From the NCBI GenBank assembly GCA_030407315.1, contig JALQPE010001774.1, forward strand, positions 1 through 64,000: 64,000 nucleotides of DNA, written 5' to 3'. This DNA is from Asparagopsis taxiformis. Taxonomy: Eukaryota > Rhodophyta > Florideophyceae > Bonnemaisoniales > Bonnemaisoniaceae. The translations under genes were made by a program, and so were the position numbers. Under the pieces are notes generated by a model. It made no database searches. It was not told the origin of the DNA and saw only the letters and a list, made by a program, of their open reading frames with translations. This document shows, piece by piece, positions 1 through 9,370 of this stretch. Numbering within the stretch: the stretch's first letter is position 1; each line of letters begins with the position of its first letter.

Positions 1-891
1 CCCTGGACACACCCAGATAGGGAATGGGTCATCTCCGTTGGCAATAAAAAGTAACCGGAAGTGATCTTGCGGTCGCGAGGAGGAACAGGGAAATCATTGT
101 GTGGGACCTGCCGAGGACACCCCTTTCCGTTATCAAAACCGTCCCCCAGTGCCGGCATGACAAGTTTTTCTCCCGGTAAACCGCACTCCTCCAGCCCTAT
201 CAGCCGGACAAGGATTCCCCCAACCACACATCCAGCAGGGCTCGCCGCGTCACAACTTGAACCGGTCGATATGCGTCTCATCGTTCTCGCATAGTCAACC
301 AGGCAGTGGCGCGTAGACGTGAAGCGAGCCCTCCCCTCATTCCGGTTCTTCTCATCTGTTTCATCGTCCCCCGTATTGACAATGGGACTCCACAGCTGCC
401 GGTTCCCAGGGTCCTTGTGCACCTGCTCCCCCTCCCATGTTCCCAAAAAGTACCGAAACAATTCCTGGTTAGGAATTTCTTCCATGAGACCCAAGTCAAA
501 TGGGAACTTGTCCGACGCATCTAGGTAGCTTACATCCGCGAAATTGTGCATCACCGTATACCCTCGCTCGTTGATTTCCGTTCGGCAATTGTGGAAGTAC
601 GCCATACCAGTGCCGGCCTCATACGAATCCTTCCAGCTTGTAGACATTCGCGCAACCTGGGCGAAGTCCAGCCTCGAGGGTAGAAACGTCGATGTAGGCT
701 CACACATCGCCTTGGCAGCCATCTTCCACGCTGCGAAGAACATCGGATAGACGTGATCGATTTCGAATAGCACACGAGCCCGATGTTCTTCCGGAATATG
801 CAGCCCCTCAAACACAGGGTCCATCGCCACTTGCTTCAAATACCTCACCTCTCTGCCCTCCTCATCGATTTCCACACTCTCCAATAACAAC
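1..891 (-). CDS. Partial ORF, possible 2OG-Fe(II) dioxygenase-like region, runs off left edge
   Basis: Reading the minus strand directly, one frame is open from about 914 to position 1 with no stop, so the gene continues outside the window. Its translation looks like a real folded protein (for example FEIDHVYPMFFAAWK and NERGYTVMHNFADVSYLD). Near the window edge it contains the string QVPHNDFP, followed about 15 residues later by GYFLLPTEMTH. A Q-x-x-H-x-D motif followed by a hydrophobic strand recalls the metal-binding HxD of double-stranded beta-helix 2-oxoglutarate/Fe(II) dioxygenases. The second His and the 2OG-binding Arg would lie outside the window, so the family call is tentative. The frame has no good start of its own. 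It joins in phase to the acidic exon at 927-1333 if a 35-nt GT-AG segment (892-926) is removed, so it is probably the C-terminal part of the ParB-like gene. Confidence 0.45.
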
Positions 892-922
892 CTGAGCTCA
901 ATCGGGGGCAGACAGCCAACCC

Positions 923-1333
923 TCACCGATGCGATGACATCCGCGGACGCTGCGCCAGATGATGCCCTTCGGCTCGGTCTTCGAAATCGTCAGGAAGAGA
1001 CGGCATACGGTCGTCGAAGAGGAGGTCGTCTTCAGAAGGAGAGTCACGAACGATGTAACCGTCTTCATCGACTTCCACTCCTTCCGGAACAGTGAATGTA
1101 ATTGTCACTTCGCGGACCCCCTTGCTTTCGACTTGGCCCTCGTCTGCACCCTGTTTGTCTTCCTCGTCCGAAGCGGTATGGACAGATTCTTGGTTGGAGG
1201 GAGTCGCACCAGCACGTTGGTTATCTTGGGGGACAATCTCAACGGCAGAATCGGGGGAACGGGCGGAGTCTTCGTCAACCTCATCACCGGAAGCAGTGGC
1301 TTGTTGTTGATCGGTGGGTTTATCAACAACGGC
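923..1333 (-). CDS. Acidic linker frame between ParB-like and dioxygenase-like parts
   Basis: A minus-strand frame is open from about 1447 to a TGA at 923. It encodes a strongly acidic, Ser/Glu/Asp-rich stretch (DEVDEDSARSPDS, then VPEGVEVDEDGYIVRDSPSEDDLLFDD). It overlaps the basic tail of the ParB-like ORF in another frame. The only start-like codon at the ParB stop is GTG, in the overlap GTGA at 1105-1108. The acidic frame joins in phase with the ParB frame if 1334-1365 (32 nt, GT to AG) is removed, and with the left-edge frame if 892-926 (35 nt) is removed. Single-base frameshifts would have the same effect. Introns this short would be unusual, because the certain introns elsewhere in the window are 118-126 nt. 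Confidence 0.4.
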   Translation of the reverse strand, partial: AVVDKPTDQQQATASGDEVDEDSARSPDSAVEIVPQDNQRAGATPSNQESVHTASDEEDKQGADEGQVESKGVREVTITFTVPEGVEVDEDGYIVRDSPSEDDLLFDDRMPSLPDDFEDRAEGHHLAQRPRMSSHR

Positions 1334-3393
1334 CTGCTCTTCTTCCCGGCGGATTGTTGTACCACAACCGGCTCTTCTTCCTCGAGGCGTGTGCTCCCCG
1401 TCGAGCGAAGTCGCTGTGAACGGCGGCGGATGCCATGCGAAGCAGGCTCATGTTCGACATTCCGCTGCTTCTTGTGAGTGAGTCTCACATTGGCAGCAGA
1501 AGGGCGGCGTTTGCGTCGAGCCTTAGTCTTCTTCTTCAATGTCGGATTGAAAAACTCTTTCAAGTTCGTTTCCAAATCCTGTAAACGCGTGGTTCTCCGT
1601 CGCATTCGAACCTCACTGCTCCGGTCGTCCCCTCTATACATTGCAATGGCATTGGTGAGATGCCATTGCAACTCCTTCGGCTGCTTAACCGACCCAATTG
1701 CCATCTCTGTGCTCAGAAATGACTTGCGCATAATACTCTTTGGGCGCCCAAACGCAGCGTACAGAGAATTTGCTATTGCAGTCACGCGACGGACGTATGT
1801 ATAAAAGTCGTTCACGTCAAAGCGTCCATCCGGACGTCCGCCATGAGCAGGGTTCAAGTACTCCGAAAGACCACGCAAGACGAAGACAAAGTTTTCTTCC
1901 AGCAACTCGCGCACTATCTTGTGGTCCAGGTGCGTTATCCCAATCTCGTTGCGGCGCTCGGAATTGTTCAGCTCACGCAACACGTCGTCGAGAACAGGAT
2001 GCTTCAGCGTTGCTATAGCCAAACGCGTCCACCGCCGAGCCGTGTTCGTCGAATTCATCATCCCCATGAACTGCGCCTCGAACAATGTTCGGATGACATC
2101 AGACTCACGCAAGTCGCCAGCGTTTTCCACGTTGTTTGCAACAGCAATCGTACGGATGAACTGCTGGATGGACGACAAGATTCGAACCAGGGAGCGCTCC
2201 GTCAGTTGCGTCCCAGTCGTATGGTTCGACTCTGCACTCTTGTGGATGATCTCATGAGGCTGGAGATCACTGTCGTCCTTGCGGCGAAGGTAGTACACAT
2301 CCAGAGGCTGAGTAACCCAGCGCAAGCGGTTTGCCTCCTGTGGCAGCTTGGTTCTGTGCATACGGGTGAGGCGCGTGAAGTCATCCGCAATGCTATGCAT
2401 AGCATTGAGACGATGCAGTCCGTCGATCACGGTCACGTTCGCATTGGCATGGAATTTGCCATTCTGGAACAGACGCGTGTCGGCGGACAAATGCGTGTTC
2501 TGCGACCTCAGCACCGTCACAGTGATACGCGAAGAGCTCACATACCCCACCGCCAACATATTGTTGCGCAGGTCCTCCACGTGGTCTTCTTTGACATCGC
2601 GAAGGGTCACGGCCGGTTCCACTAGCTGCCTCACCAACACAGTCGCTCCTTCTCCGACGTAATCCGACGTCACAAACTTGGGCACCATAATTTGCGTCCC
2701 CTGCTGCTCACGAATGCTTTCCGCCACCTCCGGTTCGTCGTCCACCTCGGTTACGTCCTGCGTAGTAGCTTCGGTGACGTTGGAGCGAGCAGGGTGCTTC
2801 GTGCCTCCACTGGAGGCTCTGGCAGAGCGAGCAGGGCGCTTCGTGCCTCCCGAAACCGGGACGGAGCGTGCTGGATGCTTCGTACCCCCCGAACCAGTGA
2901 TTTCGCCTGCTGGACCGGTACTGGGCATCCGTCCCGAGCTGGCCTGGTTCGTCGCTGCGTTGAAGTTTGACGCTGCAGCAGGGGTACGAATGTCGCTAGA
3001 GCCATCCTCCGCAGCGGGGCGCATCATCCGAGTATCCCAAGGGTAAAACGCCGCGGCGTATGCTCCACCCATCGTCTCCGGCGGTCCCTCGGCGCCATCA
3101 AACATGTACGGGAACGGGAGGTCCTTGAACTTGTCCTTAGTCGCAATGTTGCGCACGACGATATAGTCGGCCTCGTCGGTTTCCGGCAGCTTGTGGTTGT
3201 GCAGCGTGCGCGGAAGGCCAACATCGCCACCAGCAGTGCTCACCGAAGCCGTCCCAATATGCACAGCCGCACCGTCCACGTCCGCAAACAAGTCGACATC
3301 GACGCCGCGCTTGAGTCCGCGCGACTCCGCTGACGCGCTCACTTGATCGCCGCAAACCGTTGAAAACAAACTGCTGAAATGCGTATCCGCCAT
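1105..3393 (-). CDS. ParB/Srx-like domain protein (ParB part of a larger gene)
   Basis: This is an uninterrupted 762-codon ORF. I chose the ATG at 3393 (MADTHFSS) because the in-frame upstream extension has no coding character. Residues about 165-205 carry three basic repeats of the form GGTK[HR]PARS, then an acidic stretch. Residues about 250-410 resemble a ParB N-terminal/sulfiredoxin-like domain: VIDGLHRLNAM at 322-332 matches the family's Gly-x-x-Arg box, and a helical block with SAESNHTTGTQLTE follows. ParB domains bind palindromic DNA and CTP in bacteria, and related domains occur beside DNA methylases in phages; neither activity is shown here. The last roughly 85 codons are basic and may be intronic or out of frame, since the alternative acidic frame looks more natural after about 1366. 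The start lies about 290 bp left of the palindrome-bearing inverted terminus at 3681. Confidence 0.7.
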   Translation of the reverse strand: MADTHFSSLFSTVCGDQVSASAESRGLKRGVDVDLFADVDGAAVHIGTASVSTAGGDVGLPRTLHNHKLPETDEADYIVVRNIATKDKFKDLPFPYMFDGAEGPPETMGGAYAAAFYPWDTRMMRPAAEDGSSDIRTPAAASNFNAATNQASSGRMPSTGPAGEITGSGGTKHPARSVPVSGGTKRPARSARASSGGTKHPARSNVTEATTQDVTEVDDEPEVAESIREQQGTQIMVPKFVTSDYVGEGATVLVRQLVEPAVTLRDVKEDHVEDLRNNMLAVGYVSSSRITVTVLRSQNTHLSADTRLFQNGKFHANANVTVIDGLHRLNAMHSIADDFTRLTRMHRTKLPQEANRLRWVTQPLDVYYLRRKDDSDLQPHEIIHKSAESNHTTGTQLTERSLVRILSSIQQFIRTIAVANNVENAGDLRESDVIRTLFEAQFMGMMNSTNTARRWTRLAIATLKHPVLDDVLRELNNSERRNEIGITHLDHKIVRELLEENFVFVLRGLSEYLNPAHGGRPDGRFDVNDFYTYVRRVTAIANSLYAAFGRPKSIMRKSFLSTEMAIGSVKQPKELQWHLTNAIAMYRGDDRSSEVRMRRRTTRLQDLETNLKEFFNPTLKKKTKARRKRRPSAANVRLTHKKQRNVEHEPASHGIRRRSQRLRSTGSTRLEEEEPVVVQQSAGKKSRPLLINPPINNKPLLPVMRLTKTPPVPPILPLRLSPKITNVLVRLPPTKNLSIPLRTRKTNRVQTRAKSKARGSAK

Positions 3394-3742
3394 GGTTGTT
3401 GAGTTGGAAAGGAAAAGAGATGGTTGACGTTGACGTATTCGAGTGATGTGGATGGTATGTTTCACGTTAAGTTGAAGAATGGTCGTGAACGCCAATCGCT
3501 GGAAATAATAACACAATACAACCGAAATTTTGTTAGGTACACACCTATCGTGACCGCTGGAATGCAAGACAGGCAATCGAGATGTGAGTGTCCGTTCAGA
3601 ACGGGCCCGAGTCGGGCTCTCGAAACCTGACGAGGTGGCGTGAAGCAGGCAGTGTCCTTGATGTGTAATGTGTTAAAATTACAGCTGTCAAGCTAGGCGG
3701 CTTTTGGGGCGGCTGCGAGCACCCCTTTATCCGGGGAACACC

Positions 3743-3950
3743 CTGATTTGAGTTAAAATTTGGGCTATTCTCAAAAACATGCACATGTGAACATGTTTTT
3801 GAGATGGGGGTGTGCCGTACGGCACAATCGACCCGCCCAAATCGTTGATTTTTGCAAGATTTTTTGTGCCCGAAATTTTAGAATTTCTGGGCTGGCCAGC
3901 AGTGCATCTGAGATGGACATCCACCGGACGTCCATTTCAGGTTGGTCGTG
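3743..3950 (+). repeat. Palindrome repeat unit R1
   Basis: This is the first of seven related units. It has a 12-bp stem CTCAAAAACATG paired with CATGTTTTTGAG (3770-3803) around a loop containing CACATGTG. The perfect 16-bp palindrome TGTGCCGTACGGCACA follows at 3811-3826. The unit then carries a T-rich tract, a TTTTAGAATTTC block, GCTGGCCAGC and ACATCCACCGGACGTCCA. It lies upstream of the ParB-like gene. Confidence 0.85.
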
Positions 3951-4216
3951 TGCTGCCTACATCCACGCATTGCAGCAACTAAGCAGGCGGGTTCACTACT
4001 AATATAAAGTGCACGGAATATGAGTAACGTGATGGGTGAGTAGTGTTTCTGTTGAGGGAGTAACACGGAAGAAGATTTCTCCTAGCATAAGGGCTTGAAG
4101 CCTGCAATCGACCCATCTTCTGCGCCATTTAGCCTCACAGTTAGTGCTTACAGAAGCCAGTGATGAGCTCGGGGCGGCGGCCGGTTCCTGGGGCCGTTGT
4201 GGCCAAATTAGACACC

Positions 4217-4417
4217 CTGATTGAATTAAAATTTGGGCTATTCTCAAAAACATGCACATGTGAACATGTTTTGAAATGGGGGTGTGCCGTACGGCACAAA
4301 CGACCGCTGAAATCGTTGATTTTACAATTTTTTGTGCCCGAAATTTTAGAATTCCGGGCTGGCCAGCAGTGCAATCGAGCTGGACATCCACCGGACGTGC
4401 ATTTCAGGTTGGTCGTG
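4217..4417 (+). repeat. Palindrome repeat unit R2
   Basis: This unit has the same architecture as R1, with the 16-bp palindrome at 4283-4298. The hairpin arm is one T shorter and reads GAA rather than GAG. R2 to R4 also share an upstream block (AGTTAGTGCTTACAGAAGCC, then CCGTTGTGGCC), so they form a tandem array with palindrome spacing of 366 and 388 bp. Confidence 0.85.
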
Positions 4418-4580
4418 AGAGAGTGGGGTGGGACCATGATGGAACAAGACCAAGACCTGTCCTTGAGCCTGAAATTGACCCTCAGACGCCATTTAGCCTT
4501 ACAGTTAGTGCTTACAGAAGCCAGTGATCCCGCTCGGGCGGCGGTCGGTTCCTGGGGCCGTTGTGGCCAAATTAGACACC

Positions 4581-4788
4581 CTGATTTGAATTAAAATTTG
4601 GGCTATTCTCAAAAACATGCACATGTGAACATGTTTTTGAAATGGGGGTGTGCCGTACGGCACAAACGACCCGCTGAAATCGTTGATTTTTTACAATTTT
4701 TTTGTGCCCGAAATTTTAGAATTTCCGGGCTGGCCAGCAGTGCAATCGAGCTGGACATCCACCGGACGTGCATTTCAGGTTGGTCGTG
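4581..4788 (+). repeat. Palindrome repeat unit R3
   Basis: This is the third forward unit. Its 16-bp palindrome is at 4649-4664. It is almost identical to R2, including the GAGAGAGTGGGGTGGGACC tail, so the array probably expanded by recent tandem duplication. Confidence 0.85.
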
Positions 4789-4968
4789 AGAGAGTGGGGT
4801 GGGACCATGATGGAACAAGGACCAAGACCTGTCCCTGGCGTATTGAGCCTGAAATTGACCCTTTGTCAGACGCCATTTAGCCTTACAGTTAGTGCTTACA
4901 GAAGCCAGTGACAACCCCACTCGGGGCGGCGGTCGGTTCCTGGGGCCGTTGTGGCCAAATTAGACACC

Positions 4969-5176
4969 CTGATTTGAATTAAAATTTGGGCTATTCTCAA
5001 AAACATGCACATGTGAACATGTTTTTGAGATGGGGGTGTGCCGTACGGCACAATCGACCCGCTGAAATCGATGTTTTTTGCAATATTTTTTCTGCCCTGA
5101 ATTGTAGAATTTCTGGGCTGGACAGCAATGCAACTGAGCTGGACATCCACCGGGCGTCCATTTCAACTTGGTCTTG
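4969..5176 (+). repeat. Palindrome repeat unit R4
   Basis: This is the fourth forward unit, with the palindrome at 5037-5052. Its right half diverges (TTTTTTCTGCCC instead of TTTTTTGTGCCC). It ends about 215 bp beyond the stop codon of the methyltransferase-SET gene, so it could also act as that gene's 3' region. Confidence 0.85.
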
Positions 5177-5392
5177 TATTTTGCATCTGCACGCATAACA
5201 GCAACCAAGCAGTCAGGTTCACTGCTCGGACGAAGTGCACCTAGAGTGTGAACGATTGTTTTTGACAGGCGAGTACTGCCGAATAGGTTTCACCCTGGAC
5301 TAATGGTGGCTGGACATTCTGCATTATATGATATACTTCAACTCTGGAACGTAGCTTTATTTGTAGTCGAAATGAAAACATCTTTCGTGACC

Positions 5393-7180
5393 CTAATTCC
5401 ATGCTCTAAACGCTGTCCCATAATGAACGTAGAGCTCCTGCCCCGGACGGATATCGCGGATTGCACGTACTACAATGATCTTCGGATTTTCTAGGTCCTT
5501 CGCCTTGAGCTTCTTCCCCGTCGAACCGCTGCTGTAGTTCTCGACAAACTCGACGTTGGCCATCCGCCTGGTGTCTTCCGCCGGAGTGTCCTCACCTCGC
5601 AAATACCGCGGGTCGTTGATGAACTGCGCCGAACAGAACGGAGCCGGAACAATCCAAATTGGATGCTCGATGTTTTCGTCGTCCTCCGCTGTTGCATACA
5701 GCTTGATAGCATACATCAAGAATGTTTCCTTCGTTATCGCCATGTGACCCTCTCCGTACGCGAACCTCATCGACTCCTTGCTCATATCAGAGTACACAAC
5801 AGTTCCGTAGTATGCACATACTTCGTCACCAACATTAAATGTCTGTTCAGCGAAGAGCCCTCTTCCTGCATTTGGATGCTTAATCAGCGATGGTCGAACG
5901 CTCAATTTTTTCGCAACACAATCGTGTGCCCGCATCACGCGAGGGTTTTCAGTTTGCAACCAGCGGCGCAGGGAAGGTGGCCAATAATGTACCGGTTTCT
6001 CCATGTGCTCGCGCGACGCAATCGACTCTGGGCACAGCTGCCAGAGGTACTGCCGAATATATTTCGGGAACCTCTGGTACAGGGGAAGGCCAGGTGGGGG
6101 TTCGATGATCCTGCGTTCCCTCTGCGTACGCATCGTGACAGAGGGGGACGCCAAGAACTTCTCAGCACTCTGTTTCGCTTCTGTCGTGACCCTCATGTCA
6201 GTGTTGTTTGAAAGAATTACACGTGACATGACTGCACACAGCTTTGGAAGCGATCGTACCACACACAATTTGTCCATGTCACTGCCGACGAAAACACGGT
6301 GCTCAGGCAAGCTCATAGCTGCTTTTCCCGTTGCGAAAGTGCCAGAGAATGGATCGACAACAATATCACCAGGCTGTGAATGCTGGCTGATCAACTCCAT
6401 CATGAGAGCGACGCTCTTCTGCTCTGCACGAACTCTGACCGTAGCACCGGTTGTGCTCCTTGTTCGCCACACCATCTCATTCGAATCGATGGCGGGCATA
6501 TTGATGGTGACGTTGCACCACGCCGGGTACGTGCCGTCCATGTATCCGTGGTTCCTATAGGCCACCATCTCGCTTCCGGTCTTGAACGGAACACCTCGCT
6601 TCCAGAAGTGGATAGCGACCTCTGCCATGTTCATGCGTTGGTACCTCTTCCGCCCCGGCATTTGATAGAGGTGCCCAGGTAGTCGGACAAACAACAGAGG
6701 TACCTCGTCAACGAAGAAAACTGAATTCCGAACGACGTCCTCCTCCTCCTCGTCCTCCTCCTCATCCGCACTTTCTTCGCCACTGTGCTGCGATGCTTCG
6801 GAGTCCGAATTCATGGACGTAACCTCTTCTTCATCCGACCCGTCATCACTGGCAGCAGTATCGGTTGGGCCTTCTGACTGCGGTCCTTTGTACGTTTCCA
6901 AGTAATGGAACCATTCGTAGAACTGCAAAACCGAGCAGAACACGATGCCGTGGCCACCGGGGCGCAACAGCTCGTCAAACACTTCGATGCTAGCCTGCAT
7001 ATCTTCTGCAGTTAGCCTGTCGTACGAAGAGTTGGAATCGTTCCTCTTACGACGAACATTGTAGGGCGGATCAGTCAGAATGAGCTGAACGTTGCCCGTG
7101 ATGGGCACGTGTTCTCGGCTCTCGTCGGCACTGACCAAATCTTCGAAAGGGACGTCGTACACCCGGCAATACTGACTCAT
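5393..7180 (-). CDS. DNA (adenine-N6/cytosine-N4) methyltransferase fused to a SET domain
   Basis: This 595-aa protein starts at ATG 7180. Its N-terminal half is a beta-class (PF01555-like) DNA methyltransferase. Catalytic motif IV DPPY is at residues 37-40. The AdoMet motif DPFSGTFATG comes later, at 276-285, the order expected for this class. An acidic Asp/Glu insertion at about 112-148 separates the halves of the fold. From about residue 427 to 590 it resembles a SET domain: HPNAGRGLFA near 435-444, AQFIND as the counterpart of the FINHS/C box, and ELYVHYGTAF as the counterpart of the ELxxDYG box. SET domains methylate protein lysines, usually on histones. The family calls are good; substrates are unknown. 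The start overlaps the stop of the upstream ORF as ATGA (7177-7180). The reading frame is open further upstream, so a longer N-terminus is possible. Confidence 0.85.
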   Translation of the reverse strand: MSQYCRVYDVPFEDLVSADESREHVPITGNVQLILTDPPYNVRRKRNDSNSSYDRLTAEDMQASIEVFDELLRPGGHGIVFCSVLQFYEWFHYLETYKGPQSEGPTDTAASDDGSDEEEVTSMNSDSEASQHSGEESADEEEDEEEEDVVRNSVFFVDEVPLLFVRLPGHLYQMPGRKRYQRMNMAEVAIHFWKRGVPFKTGSEMVAYRNHGYMDGTYPAWCNVTINMPAIDSNEMVWRTRSTTGATVRVRAEQKSVALMMELISQHSQPGDIVVDPFSGTFATGKAAMSLPEHRVFVGSDMDKLCVVRSLPKLCAVMSRVILSNNTDMRVTTEAKQSAEKFLASPSVTMRTQRERRIIEPPPGLPLYQRFPKYIRQYLWQLCPESIASREHMEKPVHYWPPSLRRWLQTENPRVMRAHDCVAKKLSVRPSLIKHPNAGRGLFAEQTFNVGDEVCAYYGTVVYSDMSKESMRFAYGEGHMAITKETFLMYAIKLYATAEDDENIEHPIWIVPAPFCSAQFINDPRYLRGEDTPAEDTRRMANVEFVENYSSGSTGKKLKAKDLENPKIIVVRAIRDIRPGQELYVHYGTAFRAWN

Positions 7181-8589
7181 TTTCGAAAGAAAGTCCTTTG
7201 CGAGAGCCTGCCCTTCACTTTCCTGCTCTTCTGTCGCATGGGGTGACGGTGACGGGGAGACGGCCCTTGGGCAGTAAGACTGGTCCTCCCAGGTCCAAGT
7301 TGAAGCCTGGTTGTGTGTCTTGTCGACGGAACCAAACCTCTCCCTCCTGTGTTGCGACGAGTGGGAGTGTCATCAACCGGCTTGGGGACCTTTTCTGCGT
7401 CCGCGGCTTGTGGTGCCGGGCGGAGGACAGCCATAACGTCTTCGTCGAGGGTGTCAAAATACGCTGGCAGCTTGTCCGGATTTCCGCTTGAGAAGTATAT
7501 TTCCAGTGCCCCCCAGCGGTCGGACTCCGGCCAGGTGTACAGGTCCGGGTTGACGATAAGAAACTGCAACCGGTCGAAGAACTTCCTCACAAGGTCCCTA
7601 AATGCACTGTGCTGCGCACTGGTTCTTGTCTCTACTTTTCCACCATATCCATCAGGATGAGATAGGGGAGCTTTGTTGTGGTAGAGATCTAGCTTCTGCT
7701 CCATCGGTGCGAATAGACCTTCATCGAGCACGTCAAACCAATGCTCACTGCTGTCGAAAATGATGTACGGCGCCATCAACTCTTCGAAGCTGGAAAACTT
7801 TGCGGCGTAGGCCACATCGGTCCAAGCATGGTATAAAACTTGAACCACGTAACAAGCTCGATTAGTGCTTTTCCGATGGGCTGGGACGCGTGCGGCTTCG
7901 TTCCCCTCTTCGGCCGCATCTCCTATTCGGCGACGCGGCAGGTTCTTGTTGTGATTTCGGATGATAGACAACGCTTGGAAATACATCAATACCTCGAACG
8001 TTTCCGGTGGAGCAAGAACGAAGGCGCTTGGTTCCCCGCGCTGCGGCGCCTGTAGTGGCGAAGGAAGCATGTTACATCCAATAAGGAAGGTCTGCGGCAC
8101 GATCCCAGAAAGGATGCAGTGCTCAACCCATTGCCCGATACGCTCATCCTGTCTTGAAAACTCGGCAATGGGTAATGCCAGACGAACAATCTGCTTGGCT
8201 CGCTCAACGTTCATCTCTGCCATGACGATTTCGGCAACATCCGCCTCGACTCCAGCATTCTTCGAACGACCGCTGAAGGACATGCTGAGTCGACCTTGCA
8301 GCGCCACAAATTGTTCTTCCGTGCCCTGCGCAACCCAAGCGCCAAGGTCCGCGTATGTGAAACCTCCCGGCTTGTCCGTCAAGTCTGCGAAACTTGAGTG
8401 GGCGAATAAATCCAGCAAGAGGCGGAGGAAGTCTTTGCCAGCGAGAGTAGTTTCGCGGGCGGCGCGACCTACGTTTCGACGTGTACCCATGTCACTAGAA
8501 TCCTCCCAAGGGCTAGCGGGTTCGCGCAGAATTGGCACGGTTGCGTCGTCAACGATCGGATTGCTGTTGCGCCTGCGCTTATTCGTCAT
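7177..8589 (-). CDS. Unknown 470-aa protein upstream of the methyltransferase-SET gene
   Basis: I chose ATG 8589 (MTNKRRRNSN) because a basic N-terminus follows it and the upstream extension looks non-coding. I recognise no domain. The protein has a long mixed helical body with motifs such as FTYADLGAWV, WVEHCILSGIVPQTFLIGCNMLP and FDRLQFLIVNPDLYTWPESDRWG, then a low-complexity basic C-terminus after about residue 400. In that tail another minus-strand frame looks more protein-like (WFRRQDTQPGFNLDLGG, ending at a TGA at 7215). It would join in phase if a 31-nt GT-AG segment were removed, so the real C-terminus is uncertain. As written, the ORF ends in a TGA that overlaps the next gene's ATG. 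Co-orientation and overlap suggest a joint function or a shared transcript. Confidence 0.6.
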   Translation of the reverse strand: MTNKRRRNSNPIVDDATVPILREPASPWEDSSDMGTRRNVGRAARETTLAGKDFLRLLLDLFAHSSFADLTDKPGGFTYADLGAWVAQGTEEQFVALQGRLSMSFSGRSKNAGVEADVAEIVMAEMNVERAKQIVRLALPIAEFSRQDERIGQWVEHCILSGIVPQTFLIGCNMLPSPLQAPQRGEPSAFVLAPPETFEVLMYFQALSIIRNHNKNLPRRRIGDAAEEGNEAARVPAHRKSTNRACYVVQVLYHAWTDVAYAAKFSSFEELMAPYIIFDSSEHWFDVLDEGLFAPMEQKLDLYHNKAPLSHPDGYGGKVETRTSAQHSAFRDLVRKFFDRLQFLIVNPDLYTWPESDRWGALEIYFSSGNPDKLPAYFDTLDEDVMAVLRPAPQAADAEKVPKPVDDTPTRRNTGGRGLVPSTRHTTRLQLGPGRTSLTAQGPSPRHRHPMRQKSRKVKGRLSQRTFFRK

Positions 8590-8892
8590 AATGGAATGAG
8601 TGGAAAATTCGGTACAGGATGGCGACCGCTCGGCGAGACAGTCAAATTTGACGACGTATCTCGTGACGTTTGCACTCTTTCGTGAGGAACACTGGTTGAT
8701 ATCGAACGGAACAGAGTATACGGGTACACAGCACTGGAAAGGTCTTGAAACCCGTAACCGGTGTAGGTAATAAGTTGTGACGGATACGTGGTAGAGAAAA
8801 AATTTTAAAAAGATTGTGATTCCCTGCCTTTGAGTGTTGTACTGCAAGGCCGCCAGTCACATAGGTTGACACAGGTGCCTCACGCTTACCAG

Positions 8893-9104
8893 GTGAGCGA
8901 CATCCGGACGGCCACTGGACGTGGGGATGTCCGACTCAGATGCATTGCTGGCCAGCCCAGAAATTCTACAATTTCGGGCAGAAAAAATATTGCAAAAAAC
9001 ATCGATTTCGGCGGTCGATTGTGCCGTACGGCACACCCCCATCTCAAAAACATGTTCACATGTGCATGTTTTTGAGAATAGCCCAAATTTTAATTCAAAG
9101 CAGG
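8893..9104 (-). repeat. Palindrome repeat unit R5
   Basis: This single unit is in minus orientation, with the 16-bp palindrome at 9020-9035. It sits about 300 bp upstream of the start of the 470-aa gene, a promoter-like position comparable to R1 before the ParB-like gene and R7 before the ORF at 10984. Confidence 0.85.
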
Positions 9105-9370
9105 ATGCAGATATTCGTCTTCTACCATTGTCAGAACACATTCGTATAACCACATTTGGAGAACCTGAGCCCAGAGCTATCGGTTTGGCGGGAGCTAAGC
9201 CATATCTCATATAATCAGTAACTACTTCCCGCCAGCTGAGTGGTGGAACCCCTGCTATTTCTACCAACGAGACATACGGGGTGTCAACTCGGCAATCGTA
9301 TATGATTTGGGTGCTAAATTTATTCAAGAGACGAATGGGCTTCGAAAAGGAGCCCAACTACGTCTACTTG

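Noticed and set aside
1105..1108. GTGA overlap as a true translational coupling after the ParB-like ORF
   Set aside because: GTG is a poor eukaryotic start, and the acidic frame is open well upstream of it, so a frame-joining event near 1334-1365 is more likely.
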